Assembly (NCBI RefSeq): GCF_011397635.1
Contig: NC_064754.1
Coordinates: forward strand, 31,972,543 to 32,036,542
Direction of reading: 5' to 3'
DNA: 64,000 nt
Source: Epinephelus fuscoguttatus
Taxonomy: Eukaryota > Chordata > Actinopteri > Perciformes > Serranidae
Below the pieces are notes generated by a model. It made no database searches. It worked only from the letters and a program-made list of their open reading frames with translations, and was not told the DNA's origin. This document shows positions 51,179 through 63,548 of this stretch, one piece after another (positions within the stretch are counted from its first letter, which is position 1; every line of letters begins with the position of its first letter). A program made the position numbers and the translations under genes.

Positions 51179-51300
51179 GGTGTGTGTGTGTGTGTGTGTG
51201 CTCTCCAAGAACATGTCATGTGAGACAGGTTTTCAAAAGTGTGCAGCCTCCGTTCTGCTTCTGCTTTTCAGCTGTAGTCAGGCAGCCTGTGATTGGTCAA
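51179..51300 (-). promoter_or_regulatory. Putative promoter region of the SOD-repeat gene
   Basis: A (GT)n run at 51179-51200 and a CCAAT box (ATTGG on the plus strand at 51292-51296) lie 180-295 bp upstream of the start codon. No TATA box is visible. The transcription start cannot be placed. Confidence 0.35.
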
Positions 51301-51614
51301 CATGGTGACAATGTCTCATGTATGGAGATAGGGGCGGGAGGGAGCATACTTAGCAGCCTGGGTGGGTAGAGGTGGCCCGTCTCTGTCGAAGCCATGCTCA
51401 GCTCGGTGCAAAATATTGGAGGGAAAAGCACCTGTTGATCACAGTGTTCAAAAAATCTTTAGGAAATCAGGAGATGTTCAGTGGTTTTCTAAAGAGCACA
51501 TGTTACAACTCATTTATTATAGCAACATATCAATATTTCTGAGGAAGCTTTTTCAATTTATAGTTTTGGGGGACTCAGAGGAAAGTAAACTCTCAGTTGG
51601 TTGAATTGAAAGTG

Positions 51615-52496
51615 AGCTAATACTTCAGATTTCAGATTTTTTTAAGTCGGGTTGTATAAGGTACATGTCCATAGTCAGTGTATTATCTACAGTAGATGTC
51701 TGTCAGTATGCCCCCAGTTTGAAGAAGCAATAGGAGTGCCAAAATGGAAGCTGCATGAACTGCTGTGGATGGGGGTCTACAGCAAAATGTATTTTAACCA
51801 TCTAATTAAGTCCCAATCAAAAAAGAAATCGATACCAGATTAAGTATATGCAATATTGAGAGTATTTTCACCGCTCTTCCTTTCCATCAGACAGCCCATT
51901 TCAAAGGTTAAGCTTTTACGTCTTCAGTTCCACATGTATGCTCTTTTCAAAGTCCACTGATACTAACAGTCATTTAGGCTTGTTGAATGCGTGTAGTCTA
52001 CTGCTGCCTCAATCAGTTAGTTTGTGTTATTGTGTGACTTTGGTGAATCCAAACTAACCCTTTTAAATCCCAAAGTCACACAATAACACAAACTACCTGA
52101 TGGAAGGTGCGATGGACCAGCAGCTCCTGTGTTCAGCAACGTTAAATCGCTGTTTTTCTCAATGGAGTCTGGCTTGGAAGAGAGTGATATAACAGCTTCA
52201 GTTCCCAGTTGGAAATCGCTGTCTAACAAGAGGGTAAAGCAGTGACAATACTTTCAGTACAGGATAAACTTATACTGTTGTGTTTTTTTTGTTTTTAGGG
52301 GAAACTTTTTTAGTTGGCTAAAATACGTTTTATTGCGGACCCCATCCACAGCAGTACATTGCTTAGCTCCTGTGATGGTACTCGAGCCTGCTTCTTCAAA
52401 CTGGGGGAGTGCCGACCGCCATCTACCGTAGGTAATACATTGATTATGGATAAATACCTCATACTACCCCACTTAAAAAAAGTCTAAACTATTCCT
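51615..52496. mobile_element. 880-bp foldback element
   Basis: The two halves are inverted copies of each other. 'ccagtttgaagaagca' at about 51716 mirrors 'cttcttcaaactgg' near 52399, and 'ctgctgtggatgggg' near 51761 mirrors 'ccccatccacagcag' near 52342. The right end CCT is followed by TTAA (52497-52500). No reading frame of note. It lies about 600 bp upstream of the SOD-repeat gene. Confidence 0.85.
52018..52095. repeat. Perfect 26-bp hairpin at the core of the foldback element
   Basis: Arms at 52018-52043 and 52070-52095 are exact reverse complements over 26 bp with a 26-nt loop. The outer arms of the same element have diverged much more. Confidence 0.95.
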
Positions 52497-52500
52497 TTAA

Positions 52501-53680
52501 TACTTTAGTACCTACCTACACTCAGATTTTTCCAAAACAGAACACACTGATGAGAGTGAACAGCAGCAACCTATACACAAAGGCATACAAGCTGTATGCA
52601 CTAAATAATGAATTAATACAAATAAAGATTTAAAAAATTAATATACTTATTAACAATAAAGGACAGCAGCAAATAAAGCCAAAGTCAAATTACAGAGCCA
52701 AGTAATTTTCAGATGCAGCCTTTCGAGAATATGCAAACTAGTTTTTCAAACAAAGTTGCTGACTCATCTCATGACGATCACAACATAGGAAAAAGGGTGT
52801 TACCATAGAGTCAAACCACCACGATTCTCCAGAACAACACGTAACCTTTGTCTAATCAAGTAATCTCATTCCGATCGAGAGAGGCCCGAGTACAGCAGAT
52901 AGAAAGAAAAACAAACAGCCTGACGTAACAAAAGGACGCATTGTCAGAGACAATCACAGACATCAGTAAATATACTTAAATATAAAAGTTTATACTATGA
53001 GTTGGTCTAATGTGGATGGTAGTGGAGAACATTGTCTTCCATGTTGCTCCAAAGTCTTCCACAGGTGTGAAACAGGGTTGAGATCTGGTGACTGTAAAGG
53101 TTGTAACATTTCATTCTTATCTTTAAACTCACCAAGCCATTTGCATTTGATATGTTTCTTCAATCCTTCATTGAGGTTTTTCCTCTAATTATATGGCCCT
53201 GCTTAGTGGGAACAAAAACAAATAAGGTGTCCGGAATCAAGCTCGTAGTCCCACAGTTTCACATTTTTTTTCAGCTGGTTGCTGCGTCAATCCATTCTTT
53301 TCTATCCCTTTTTACAACCCTGATTCTGCCTCTTTATCTTTCCCCTCAGAATATGCCTCAGCTGTCCTTGTGACGGGGTTGAGGGGGGGAAGAGGACAGA
53401 AAATAGTAAGTTGTTCTAATAATAGCAGCCATCACTGTGGGTTATTTGGGGTAGGTCACACAGCTATTACACATATTGGAGGGCCTGTGAAGTGGGTCAG
53501 GTGCTTCACTTGGCTTGTTTAGCTCACTGATTGCGGCAGGAGCTAGAATCGTGAAGTGATCATGTACACACAGGTTTATAATTTGCACACGCACGCATGC
53601 ACATGCAGAAGCAGGCAGAAGCAGCTAAAGTCTGCAGCACTATCAGAACAGAGACATTACAGTGGTAGCAGCCTGTTGAG
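52501..53680. other. Gene-free stretch
   Basis: No exon seen. The phrase 'gggttgagatctggtgactg' at about 53072 resembles sequence found in fish DNA transposons, but I could not find element ends. Confidence 0.3.
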
Positions 53681-53689
53681 TTAAAGAAT

Positions 53690-54250
53690 GACAGGTGGAC
53701 TCAGTAATGCAGACAACCACAGAGCTCAGTTCAAAAAGGGTTTATTTGCTCCACCAAGAGAATTATACTAGTTGTCCAGAGTTGGTTTTGAACCCTGGTG
53801 TTCTGCATTCAAGGCAGCAACACTGCTATTGGACCACATGGACAGGTAGTACTTACTGGCTGGTACCACAGATAACCAGGACAGGGGAGAGGACAGAGCT
53901 GCACTGAGGCAAGGTGGGTGGAGATCCAGGATTGGGTGTCAGAGGAGTGGGGCAGGCAGTGGAGCAGAGCAGGCTGAGGAGGATGCAGCTTGAGGCTGGA
54001 CTGCAGCAGGTACAGACAGCAGCAGGTGAGGCAGGTCAGCAGCTGAAGTTCTGGAGATGCAAACAGGAAACCGAGGAGATCAGAGTTAAGAGTGAGGTAA
54101 ACGGCCAAAAAACAAACATGCACAAAACCTGGTGCAAGACAGATGCCAAGAGCTTTACCATACAAAGGTATGGTAAAGAGAAGAGCCGGTCTCAGATACT
54201 CCAGGTAGATTGCTGAATGATTGCAGGTGTGGAGATGATTGCTGCAGCCT
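53690..54250. repeat. Possible dispersed repeat
   Basis: A 560-bp block richer in CAG/GCAG words than its flanks, with open frames on both strands (100 and 118 codons), neither with a recognised domain. Composition and two-strand openness suggest a repeat rather than an exon. No termini or second copy were seen in this window. Confidence 0.3.
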
Positions 54251-57200
54251 GCCTCACCTGCTCACACCAGCTCAGGCTTTTTAAAAACTGAAATATTAAA
54301 ATGAATAGAAAATGCATCCGCAAGCACATACACAAATAAACACACAAAATACATCCCCAAATCCGTACACATCCATCCATTGAATCCCTACATTATCAGT
54401 TTACATCCATACAAAATACAAAATACTTGGGTGTCTACTGTGGCACTAAGTGTGAAAATAATGTTGTTTCTCTTTAAGTCATTATTTAATATCTCTATTA
54501 AAAACATTAAAATTATGTTGTAGTTTCAATTCAGTAATCTCAGATTTACGTTGATGATCATGTGAACTGGCAAAGTGGCACTTTGATGGGATGGGATCTT
54601 TTACTGGAAATCACTCTGATAAAACACATGCCAACAGGAAATTCAAAAAATGTCTGAACAATGGACTCATCGTCAAACGTTGGAAGCATGAGGAAACGTC
54701 AAAGATGTCAAGAATGATTGCCAGGGGTGGCTGAGAAGAATTGAAATGGTGTTTAAAAATACACATCGACACAGTACTAACCATACTTTATTGTTCCTTG
54801 CAACATCCTATGTTCCAAGTAAGGGGTGATATTTTGCTGCCAGGGCATGTGAACAGAAAGCTATGCACCATTCTTTCTCAATCAACACAGTAAGGAACAG
54901 TAACCAAGGGTGGTTATTTTCCATTTCATCTTTACATAACTTGCATTTATAATTGCTTTATTTTGATAAGGAAATTGGAATTATGGCAATTTTATATGAT
55001 AGAAAATGGAGTTATAGAGGTTGTTTAAGAACCTGTGTAAAAAACAACCGCAATATAAAAATACAATTATATTATTTACGTGTGGAAATCTAATAAAAAT
55101 ACACACCACACAGTACACTTTTACACATAGACCACACACCAGTACACCTTGGTGATTCATTACAATTAGCTAAAATGGCTACAGTTTTGATTTGCTTTTG
55201 TCAACACTTGAGATTTAGGGGGTTTCAGTGGCATCAAGCGGTGAGGATTGCCAGCCTGTTCTCATTCTGAACTCATCAAGTACGGCCGCTTTGTCAGTGA
55301 TCTGGGCGTTAGACACTGATGCACACGGGCACCTTTCATGCCGGTATACACAGCGGTCAATGACCGAAGTCGTCAAATATTGGCACAGTGTCATTGGATG
55401 TCGGCGTAAAATACATATGCACAAAGGCACCTTTTGTGGTGTTATGAAATGCACAGGCTGGGGACTCTCAGACAGCTGTTCACTGTGAAACCAAAAGTCA
55501 ATGGAGTTATTTTAATAACAATGTAGCTTGCTAGTATGTGTAGCAAGTTACTGTAGAGACCTATGTTACATGACATTACATCATTTTAGTAATAACCATA
55601 CTTATTATAAACCAAACCATGTCCCCCCCCAAATCTAACCATTTTCTGGCCTTGTAAGTTTACTTTGAAAAATACTGTTTGCATCCAACATGCAGAAACT
55701 GTACATTTCCTGTGAAAACAGAAGAGTATTTTGAAAAGACACAATGCATGTAACAAATGTAAATTCACACACCATCCCAGACACTCAACAACAGATGCAG
55801 CATGTCATATTTAGACATGACAGTCTACTGAAAGCAATGATATTTGATGAGTTAGGATCAGAACCACTGGGATCGCAGACTGCGACCAGCTGAAGTTAGA
55901 ATTTCATTAGTTTTTAATTGTTCAGGAGGTTTTTACCAGGAGCAAATGATCCACAGAGGTCCCTTCTTTTCCAAAACGAACAGATCAGGTGATTGAACCT
56001 GGTAAAAACACTGAATAAAGCTGTTTCCCATAAAAAAAAAAGCGTTTTGCCGACGTTCAGCTCACAGAGGGGTTGCAAACTGCGATGGCTGACAGGAAAA
56101 TGCAAAGAACTTGAACATAAAAAATGGTCCTATCCAGAGCAGGTGTTTGGTTCGTCCGTTCTGGGCTACTGTAGGAACATGGTGATCTCCATAGATAAGG
56201 ACCCGATCCCTTTGTAGATATAAATGACGAATCTTATTTTCAGGTGATTATACATGAAAGGAAACATACTTATATTTACATTTCTGCCAATATATCCCCC
56301 TAAATCCTGCACACTGAACCTTTAACATTTGTTGTAAAGGATTTTATATCTGGAATTAATTTGATTTCAGTTGATAATGTCTTTCAGAGTTCCAGCCCTT
56401 TATGGACAAACCTGGTTGACCAAATACACCTGTAATCAAAATCATCCTACCTCAGTTAAAACACAGATGTCTGAGTAAATGCTCACAAGCCAAAAAAAAC
56501 ACTAACAATGCACTGTATTTTATAAGCTCCTCAAGTGTATAGTAATATCTTAATTTATCCAGTAACTTCAGCTGTAAAGAAATGTCAAAAAATAATGAGT
56601 AATGTAACAAGAAGTAAAATATTCCCCCCTTTGAACATAGTGGAGGATAAAAAATAAAAATTTGCATAAAATGGAAGTATGAGTATCTCAAAATGAGATA
56701 ATCACTGAATGAGATGCAAAACAAACTGTATTGCATATAGTATCTATTGTTGTACTTCACAAACAGAACTGTAAATCTGTTCAAGTATAGCCATGCACAC
56801 GCACACTTAGTTGTGTGTGTAGATTGCTTCCATACATCCTTTACTTGGGACCAATTTGTACTTTGTTTCAGAGTCACAAGGAGGACGAGCGGTAAACTCC
56901 TCTTATTATTTCCGACCTTGTTGACGTCAGTGAGGTTGTCAAAAGACCTGATCCGCCATTTGGACCCTTTCTACACTGAGCCCTGTCACTCGCTGTATCT
57001 GTTTCCGTGTATCAGTAATAATTCACGCTCCCCAGAAACTTATTCAAATTATATGAAAACAAAACAAGACACACAGCTGTTACCACAATGTCGAGTCAGG
57101 CGTGAATCAAAGTGTTTCCTGGCACTTACTTGTGCCAGTTGGGTGGGGTTGGAAAAGAAGTTAAAGAATTTTGGGTGTCACCCAGAACAATAGCAGTCCC

Positions 57201-58329
57201 AGGCAACGGACAATCAAGCCTTTGAAAGGCATTTTGATGAAACCCTTCTCTAGAATAATGGCCTTTTATTTGACGCTCCTTTTGAGTTTCACCCTTGAAT
57301 CTAATCCAAATTAATCATGTCAATCAAATCTGTCATCATTATTGTCATCTTGTGATGATGAGAAAAGAGTGGCTCGAACACACCATGTGTCCGCGTTCTT
57401 TTCTGTCAGTGAAACATAAACTTTGATACTGATCTGATGTGTGAGAGGCTGAGATGAACGGATATTTTTAACACGCTTGCGGTACTGGAGAACAGGTTTT
57501 TAAAGAGGTCAGCCTGATCATACCTTTGCAGCTTTGGATGGTTGAATTATTGTTTTTCCATTTACTTGCAAGTGTTGGCACTAGATGGCCTTAACTTGCC
57601 ATTCATATGATGCATATTAACACACCGATGACTTAACAGTTGACTTATACATACATTACTAATGTGCAATAAAGAAAAATGTCACCTGAGTAAAAACAGT
57701 ATAGGGTTATTTTTTTCTTACAGATTGTATTTGTGTTAAAAGAAACAATGGCTAAGGTAAAACCCACACACACATCTTTACACCAGTAGACTTAAGATGC
57801 AAGATCAATGGCATTACCTTTATGTAAACATTCAACACAGAAGAAAAACAATGGCGCAGAGAAGAATCATTATGATTTTTGCCGCCTTCTTTAAGCTAAG
57901 TGCTGTTCCTGTATCTGACCTCATCAGGTTGTGCACCAGCACCCTCAGGGCAAGGCAAGGCTGCTTTATACATAAACATGCACATTTCACTCCAAGGAAA
58001 CGCAATGTCCAAACCAAGAGGGACATAAAAACAATGAACAAACAATGCTATGGCATTACAATGAAGATAATAATAAACTAGAACCACCACCTTGCTGTTG
58101 TGTGCCTCCACCAACCAGTCGGATTGCAGTTACAGTTTACGTCCATGTCTGTCCAGACTCTTATGTAGCCACGGCTGTTAACAAAGCTTCAAATACAGAT
58201 GTTGCTGCAAAAAAGCTACAAATTTTAAAACGTGGATGCGTCACACACATCTTCAACCTGTCAGCACAGAAGATCTGTACAATCAGCACAGTTTCAAGTT
58301 GGACACCCGAGATTAGTGTCACGAATTCA
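54251..58329. other. Gene-free stretch
   Basis: About 4 kb without a supportable exon. The longest frames (148 codons at 56747-57193 on the plus strand, 141 codons on the minus strand at 56452-56877) have no recognised domain and overlap each other. Nothing else identified. Confidence 0.35.
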
Positions 58330-58650
58330 GTATCTGACCATATTTGAGATGTCTCAGATATGATGCTGAATATAGGCCAGAAAAAGTGTTTTTGCAGAAT
58401 GTTATGATGTCACAATGAAGCTGACCTTTGACCTTTTGGATATAAAATGTCATCACTTCATAATTTTTTCCTACTAAAACATTTGTGTGAAAGTTTGTCA
58501 TAACTAGTGTATGAATTCACGAGTTATGGCCAAACAGTGACCTTTGACCACCAAAATCTGAATCAGTTCATCCTTGAGTCCAGGTGGACGTTTGTGCCAA
58601 ACCCTCCAAGGTGCTCTTGAGATATTGTGTTCTCGCGAATGGAATGGCCA
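58330..58650. repeat. Dispersed fish repeat
   Basis: The phrases 'gtgacctttgaccaccaaaa', 'cagttcatccttgagtccag' and 'gtgctcttgagatattgtgt' are typical of a very common fish interspersed repeat. The ends are not clear here. Confidence 0.5.
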
Positions 58651-58926
58651 GACTTAAAGACACACTAACGCTGTTCATAGGCCTGAGAATACAGGAAGGC
58701 TTTGAGCTTAATTTTTTGTGATTGACATTTTATTGAATTTTAAAAAGGTGTAGGAATATAAACAAACAGACAACGTGTACACATGTGACTTAACACAGAA
58801 GGTTATGACATTTACTAGAACAAAATACTGTATTCATTTTTAAAAATAAAAATAAAACACATGAAAAGTAGGAGTAAAATTCAGGTAGAAAAAAGACAGT
58901 GTTGTAAGTGGAACCAGGTGAGCAAA

Positions 58927-58929
<3 letters not shown>

Positions 58930-58962
<33 letters not shown>
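58930..58962. repeat. (GT)n microsatellite
   Basis: A perfect GT run of about 16 units. Confidence 0.95.
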
Positions 58963-58964
<2 letters not shown>

Positions 58965-59579
58965 CATGGAAGGAAGCTAACCCATATGTTTGCCTGTAAG
59001 GGCCATTCATTTAGTCAAGAAATCTCTCCCATTTCAAATAATAACTTTCTATCCTGCCCAGCAGTGAGAAGGATATCCGTTCATATACTGCCATCTAAGC
59101 AAGCAGGTTATGCCACTCTGTGATTGATGGTGCTTGAGCTGACTTCCATTGGTGAACGAGCCATCTCCTACCGAACCTGATAGTTGTCTGGATCCATTCA
59201 GTACAGACAGAGGAAATAGTGTCTTTCAGTGTAGACAGGTCCCACAACAGAAATAAACCAGTGCAAAAGGTGACTCCTGGCTGAGAATTCTCTGGATGCA
59301 ATCATGAACTGACGTCTGAAAGTCACATTCTTTGGGGAAATCCCAGAGGGCGTGAGGTAACGTACTCTAGTCGTGGCATTTCCAGCACCCTGGATCACTT
59401 TTAATCTTTGCCCCATACAATCTATAGGACATCCAATTAAACTTTGTGCTTAACTTCACATGTAGTCTTTACAGATCGCAGATCATCAGGCAAAGCATTC
59501 GAGAGGGCAGCTCTTTACCAGCTCATGATGTTGTTCTGTTATTCTGAGGTGTCTGACAGGAGCATTGTCAGTGAGCAGG

Positions 59580-59720
59580 TCAGAAATAAACTAAAAAGTT
59601 AAACCATGTAGTGCCTTAAAAACCAATAGGACGAATTTAAAGTAATGTCTTTGCTGTATGGGAAGCCAATAAAGTGATTTGTGATGGTAAGAGCTCTGGC
59701 AGCTGAAGGCCACTAGATGG
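59580..59720 (-). repeat. Short L2-like LINE remnant
   Basis: 'tatgggaagccaataaagtg' and the preceding 'gccttaaaaaccaatagga' resemble the region just upstream of the conserved reverse transcriptase end in the other L2-like pieces of this window. Too short to classify firmly. Confidence 0.4.
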
Positions 59721-60189
59721 AGGCAGTGCAGCATATTTGTATGAGTCAGTTGCTATTTACTTGGCTGCTAAACTGTTGTATGAGTCTCAAATGGTTCAGT
59801 CTTTGCACAAAAAGCAGTCTTTACATCACAATCAGGGTTAATGCTTGCTTTATACTGGCAGACATATACAGATACAGACAACAGAGATAAAAGCAGACTG
59901 AAAGGACCTTTACAATGAGTAAACACTGCATATTAATGTGTAACCTGATGGATAGTGGTATTATAACAAGCTATATATTCTGACATGTTTGCATGCAGCA
60001 TTAAGTAAATGATACAGAGTGTCAAGTGTAGCCTTTAAATTGTAAATTAAAATATACTTCGAGATAGATTGACACCAGTTAAAAGCCTGTATAATGACAC
60101 ATGTCCCTTGCTGGGTCTGCTGAAGACAGTCTACGCTCTTTCTGTCTAAACTGGGACACACATTAATAATACACATCAACAACTGGGCC

Positions 60190-60513
60190 GGCTGAGTCAC
60201 GTGCGCGCCATCTCAAGCAAGGGAATCGCGAAAAAATGCGCCCGTTGAAGTGAATGACGTTCCACTTCCTGCCATATTGTGAGCCAGCGTTTCCGCTTTA
60301 GCCGGCTTACTAGATCTCCACAACATGTGTGTGCTGCCTGCTCAGCCTGCAGGGAGCGGGTTAACTGCAGCGTGTTGATTGAGCGTCAGTGAAAGTGCTC
60401 GGACACGTCGTGCTCAACCATTGCATTCAAACCGTGGAAACAGCGTCAGGAACAGTCCCGGGGACACTCGTGTTGGTGCAGGTCGACTGTCAGCTGCTGA
60501 CCCGGGGACAGCG
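60190..60513 (+). promoter_or_regulatory. Probable promoter and non-coding first exon of a downstream gene
   Basis: An isolated CpG-bearing segment contains an E-box CACGTG (60198-60203), an ETS-type site (ACTTCC), a CRE-like TGACGTT and a YY1-like GCCATATTG. A good splice donor, GCG|GTGAGA, follows at 60513/60514. No coding frame spans it, so it would be 5' UTR. In mammals ADD3 lies next to XPNPEP1, divergently transcribed, and starts with a non-coding exon. This may be the fish add3 start, but nothing in the window encodes adducin, so the identity is inference from synteny only. Confidence 0.45.
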
Positions 60514-61206
60514 GTGAGACACACAGAAGGTCTGTGGATGATTTGATTCTCATATTAGATCATTTTGATGATATGCGTTGCTTCGTAGTTGTATATCCTT
60601 GCAGTGCCTGTCTAAAGATGTTTACTGGTGTTACTGGCTGTGACACAAGTTTATGTCCGTTGACTTTATGATGTTTGTCCAGCATCTGGTGGCAATGTGC
60701 AACCTTGTCCACACTTAGTTATCCAAACAGCTGTTAGACTACCTTGTTTACTACCTTGTTTACTAAATATCCTACTGTATGAGTTGCTCTTGTGTTTGAT
60801 ATTTAGGCACACTGCAGAAGGTTCTGTAGATGTATTCAATGTAGCTGCCATATTCTGTTATAGGTGTATATATATATTTCAGGTTTGACGGCACATATAG
60901 CTATTTCTAATATGCCCAGGTTTTGCAGTGGTCTTTATTATGGAGGGAGGTCAAAGGTCAGGGTCAGTGACAGTACAGCACCTCCTGCAGCTCACACTGA
61001 TTCACTCACCACATTTCCAGCCTTCATATTGATACCACAAGGTATGTACTAACTTGTGGTGTTAAAGTGAGAAGTAAGCATACTAGCATACCATTTTCAC
61101 ATATCTTAATGGGATACATAGTGATTAAGAAAACCTCTCTAAAATCTCAACATGTAGATTTTTTAAACCTGTGTATAGCATATTCATCACATTATTCTGA
61201 GGAAAA
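60514..61206. other. Gene-free stretch, probably intronic
   Basis: If the donor at 60513 is used, this is the start of a long first intron. No exon is seen. Confidence 0.35.
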
Positions 61207-61483
61207 AGTGGACTGCACTTGTACAGCGTCTTTCTGGTCTTCTGACCACTCAAAGCGCTTTAACACTACTGAGTCACATTCACACAATGATGGCAGAGGC
61301 TACCATACAAGGTGCCACCTGCTACTCAGTAACCATTCACATGCACTCACACACAGCGGGAGCAATATGGGGTTCAGTGTCTTGCCCAAGAATACTTCAA
61401 CATGCAGACTGGAGGAGGCAGTAATCAAACCGCCGATCTTCTGATTAGTAGACGATCCACTTTACCTCTGAGCCACAGTCGCC
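61207..61483 (-). mobile_element. tRNA-derived SINE
   Basis: Read on the minus strand from 61483, the head GGCGACTGTGGCTCAGAGG contains an A box (TGGCTCAGAGG). About 40 bp later comes a B box-like GGCGGTTTGATTAC, matching an internal RNA polymerase III promoter. The body contains 'aaagcgctttgagtggtc', a conserved feature of widespread fish SINEs. It is a degenerate copy. Confidence 0.8.
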
Positions 61484-61489
61484 TAAAGC

Positions 61490-63057
61490 TTAAATCAACA
61501 CACCAAACTAGTAACCCTTGGGTACATGAAAGGAAGCTTTGCTTTTTGTAGTCTGACGTACAGTTGTGGTAGCGTTAGCTATTTTCTCCATGACAAGATC
61601 AGGGTGAAGACAAATCTGGTGGTTATGCATGTTCGCTGTGTTGCCCATGTACTTTGCTTTCATTAGACAGTTCTTGCACATCTCGTAGACTTTATCGATT
61701 TTGTTTATCCCATCTGTATTCTGAAAGCCAAAGTGGGCCCAGACTTTCGACTTGAAAGATGGTTATGCCTCTCTGATTTGTTTTCCCCTGCTGTCCTTAC
61801 TGTATGCCATTCCCCCTGTGAGTTTCCTTTTCACAATCAAGTTAACGTCTGTTTACTTTACCTTCATTCATTTGATAAGCGTCACTGTGAGGAGTCATGG
61901 AGTAGTGACTGTGCTACGTTAAATTGGCAGGGCAATCTGTTAACAGTGCCTGCATGTTTAGATTAAAAACAAAGTATCGCAGGAGAAAATAATACAATAT
62001 ACTCTCCTATTGATTAAAGCTTTTGCCGAGTTTAAGAGGTTACCTGGTGGTGCTGTCTTTTCACCCTCTGTTCGATGACATTTCACCTGCAGATAAGACA
62101 CCTCAGGTATAAGTGTTAACGTGTTTATTCAGAGTAACAGTGACTCTCACTTACCACAGGTTTGCATGCAGCCCCATTGCCATCCCTCTCCTCCCTCCTC
62201 ATAATGCAAATTACCAGCGAGCGCCTCCTTAACACCTCTGGCTCTAGATATTTCTTGACCTGTAATGACTCACCGAGGATATCCATTTCCACACGAAAGT
62301 CTGGCCATCTGAACTTTTAAAGGACCCAGACAAATATGATAATTGTCTCCAAATGGCCTGAGCTCTGACATACTTAATTTTTCATTTTTGTTTCTTTTTT
62401 TCCCCTTCTTTTATTTTGCTCAGCAGAGCCCTCTGAAAAGCTGTGAATGTTCACCATATGGAGCTGAAATCTAAAACGGTATTCCCCTCGTTCTCTGATG
62501 TAGTCTGATAGAGGGGGCCCCGTTCAGAACCCTTCAGGGACCTTCTACAAGTGAGATATTTAACCCAGAGCCAATGACGGAATAGATAGACTATGCAAAC
62601 ATACCCCATATTTATTTTTCCTCCACCTCCGCACATCCTCTTTGATGTAAACTCTATTTTGCAGTGTTTCGCGAGCTGCTCATGAATATTGCAGTTGCTT
62701 GGGACTTAAGGGAGGCAAGACGGTGAGGCTTCTAGCCACTCTCAGCTGAGTCAAGTGAGGCATATTACCCACTTATGAAGCTTGAAATGAAAGTTGCTTT
62801 TAATATGAAAACTTATTAAGCATCAATTCTGCAAAATCTAATTACACTGTCATGTCTCTATAATTTGATTCCAACCTTTTTCTAAATGATTGCTGATAAT
62901 TTTGTCTTTACGCAGCTTGAAACTGCTCATTACACGTCCATCAGATTCCCTCATTAGTCCAGCAGTTTTGAAGCCATTTAATTACACTCATCTCCATTTT
63001 CTCCACAAATGTGTGTTATTTTGTTTGAGTACACTTGGCTTCCTTTAAAGCCTTTAA
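61490..63057. other. Gene-free stretch, possible non-coding conservation
   Basis: No exon is seen. An octamer-type ATGCAAAT lies near 62205 within 'cataatgcaaattaccagc', in a stretch of well-mixed composition unlike a repeat. That is compatible with, but does not show, an enhancer. Confidence 0.3.
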
Positions 63058-63548
63058 AGGGGAATTACACCCATTTTCAAAATTAATTCACGTTATTCTT
63101 GTGATTCAAGACAGTTCAAAAATAGTAGATGGAATGAACAACTCCAAAAATTGTGAGTGCTAAAACTCAAATTTGTGATGTCATCAAATATAAAGTCTGG
63201 AACTACTCCACAGACAATGATTTGGGACAGATTTTACAGGTGCCACTGAGAGCACCTGGCAAACTTGTTTATTTCTGTTGTAATTTTTAACCGTAAATGC
63301 AATGTTTGAAGATATATACACTAGTTAGACATAGTAATTGCAAATTCAGTCATTTCATTAATTCATTTGCAAAATCAGTCTCGCTTTCATTGTGAAACTT
63401 TATACCCTGAAACTTCACAAGTTTCAGACTCACTTCTCTGGTTTCTGGCTTTGAGAGAAAGTAGCTCATGTTAACTAATACTGATTGAACTTTTTTAAGG
63501 CCATGGAAATAACAAATTGGAATTCTTACTTTAGGTGATGTTCCCTCT
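63058..63548. mobile_element. 491-bp TTAA-flanked element
   Basis: The left end AGGGGAATTACACCC follows TTAA (63054-63057). The right end GGTGATGTTCCCTCT precedes TTAA (63549-63552). The ends are imperfect inverted repeats. No coding capacity. Confidence 0.7.

Noticed and set aside
56452-57193. Open frames of 141 (minus) and 148 (plus) codons
   Set aside because: They overlap on opposite strands, have no recognisable motif, and are rich in residues expected from AT-rich random sequence.
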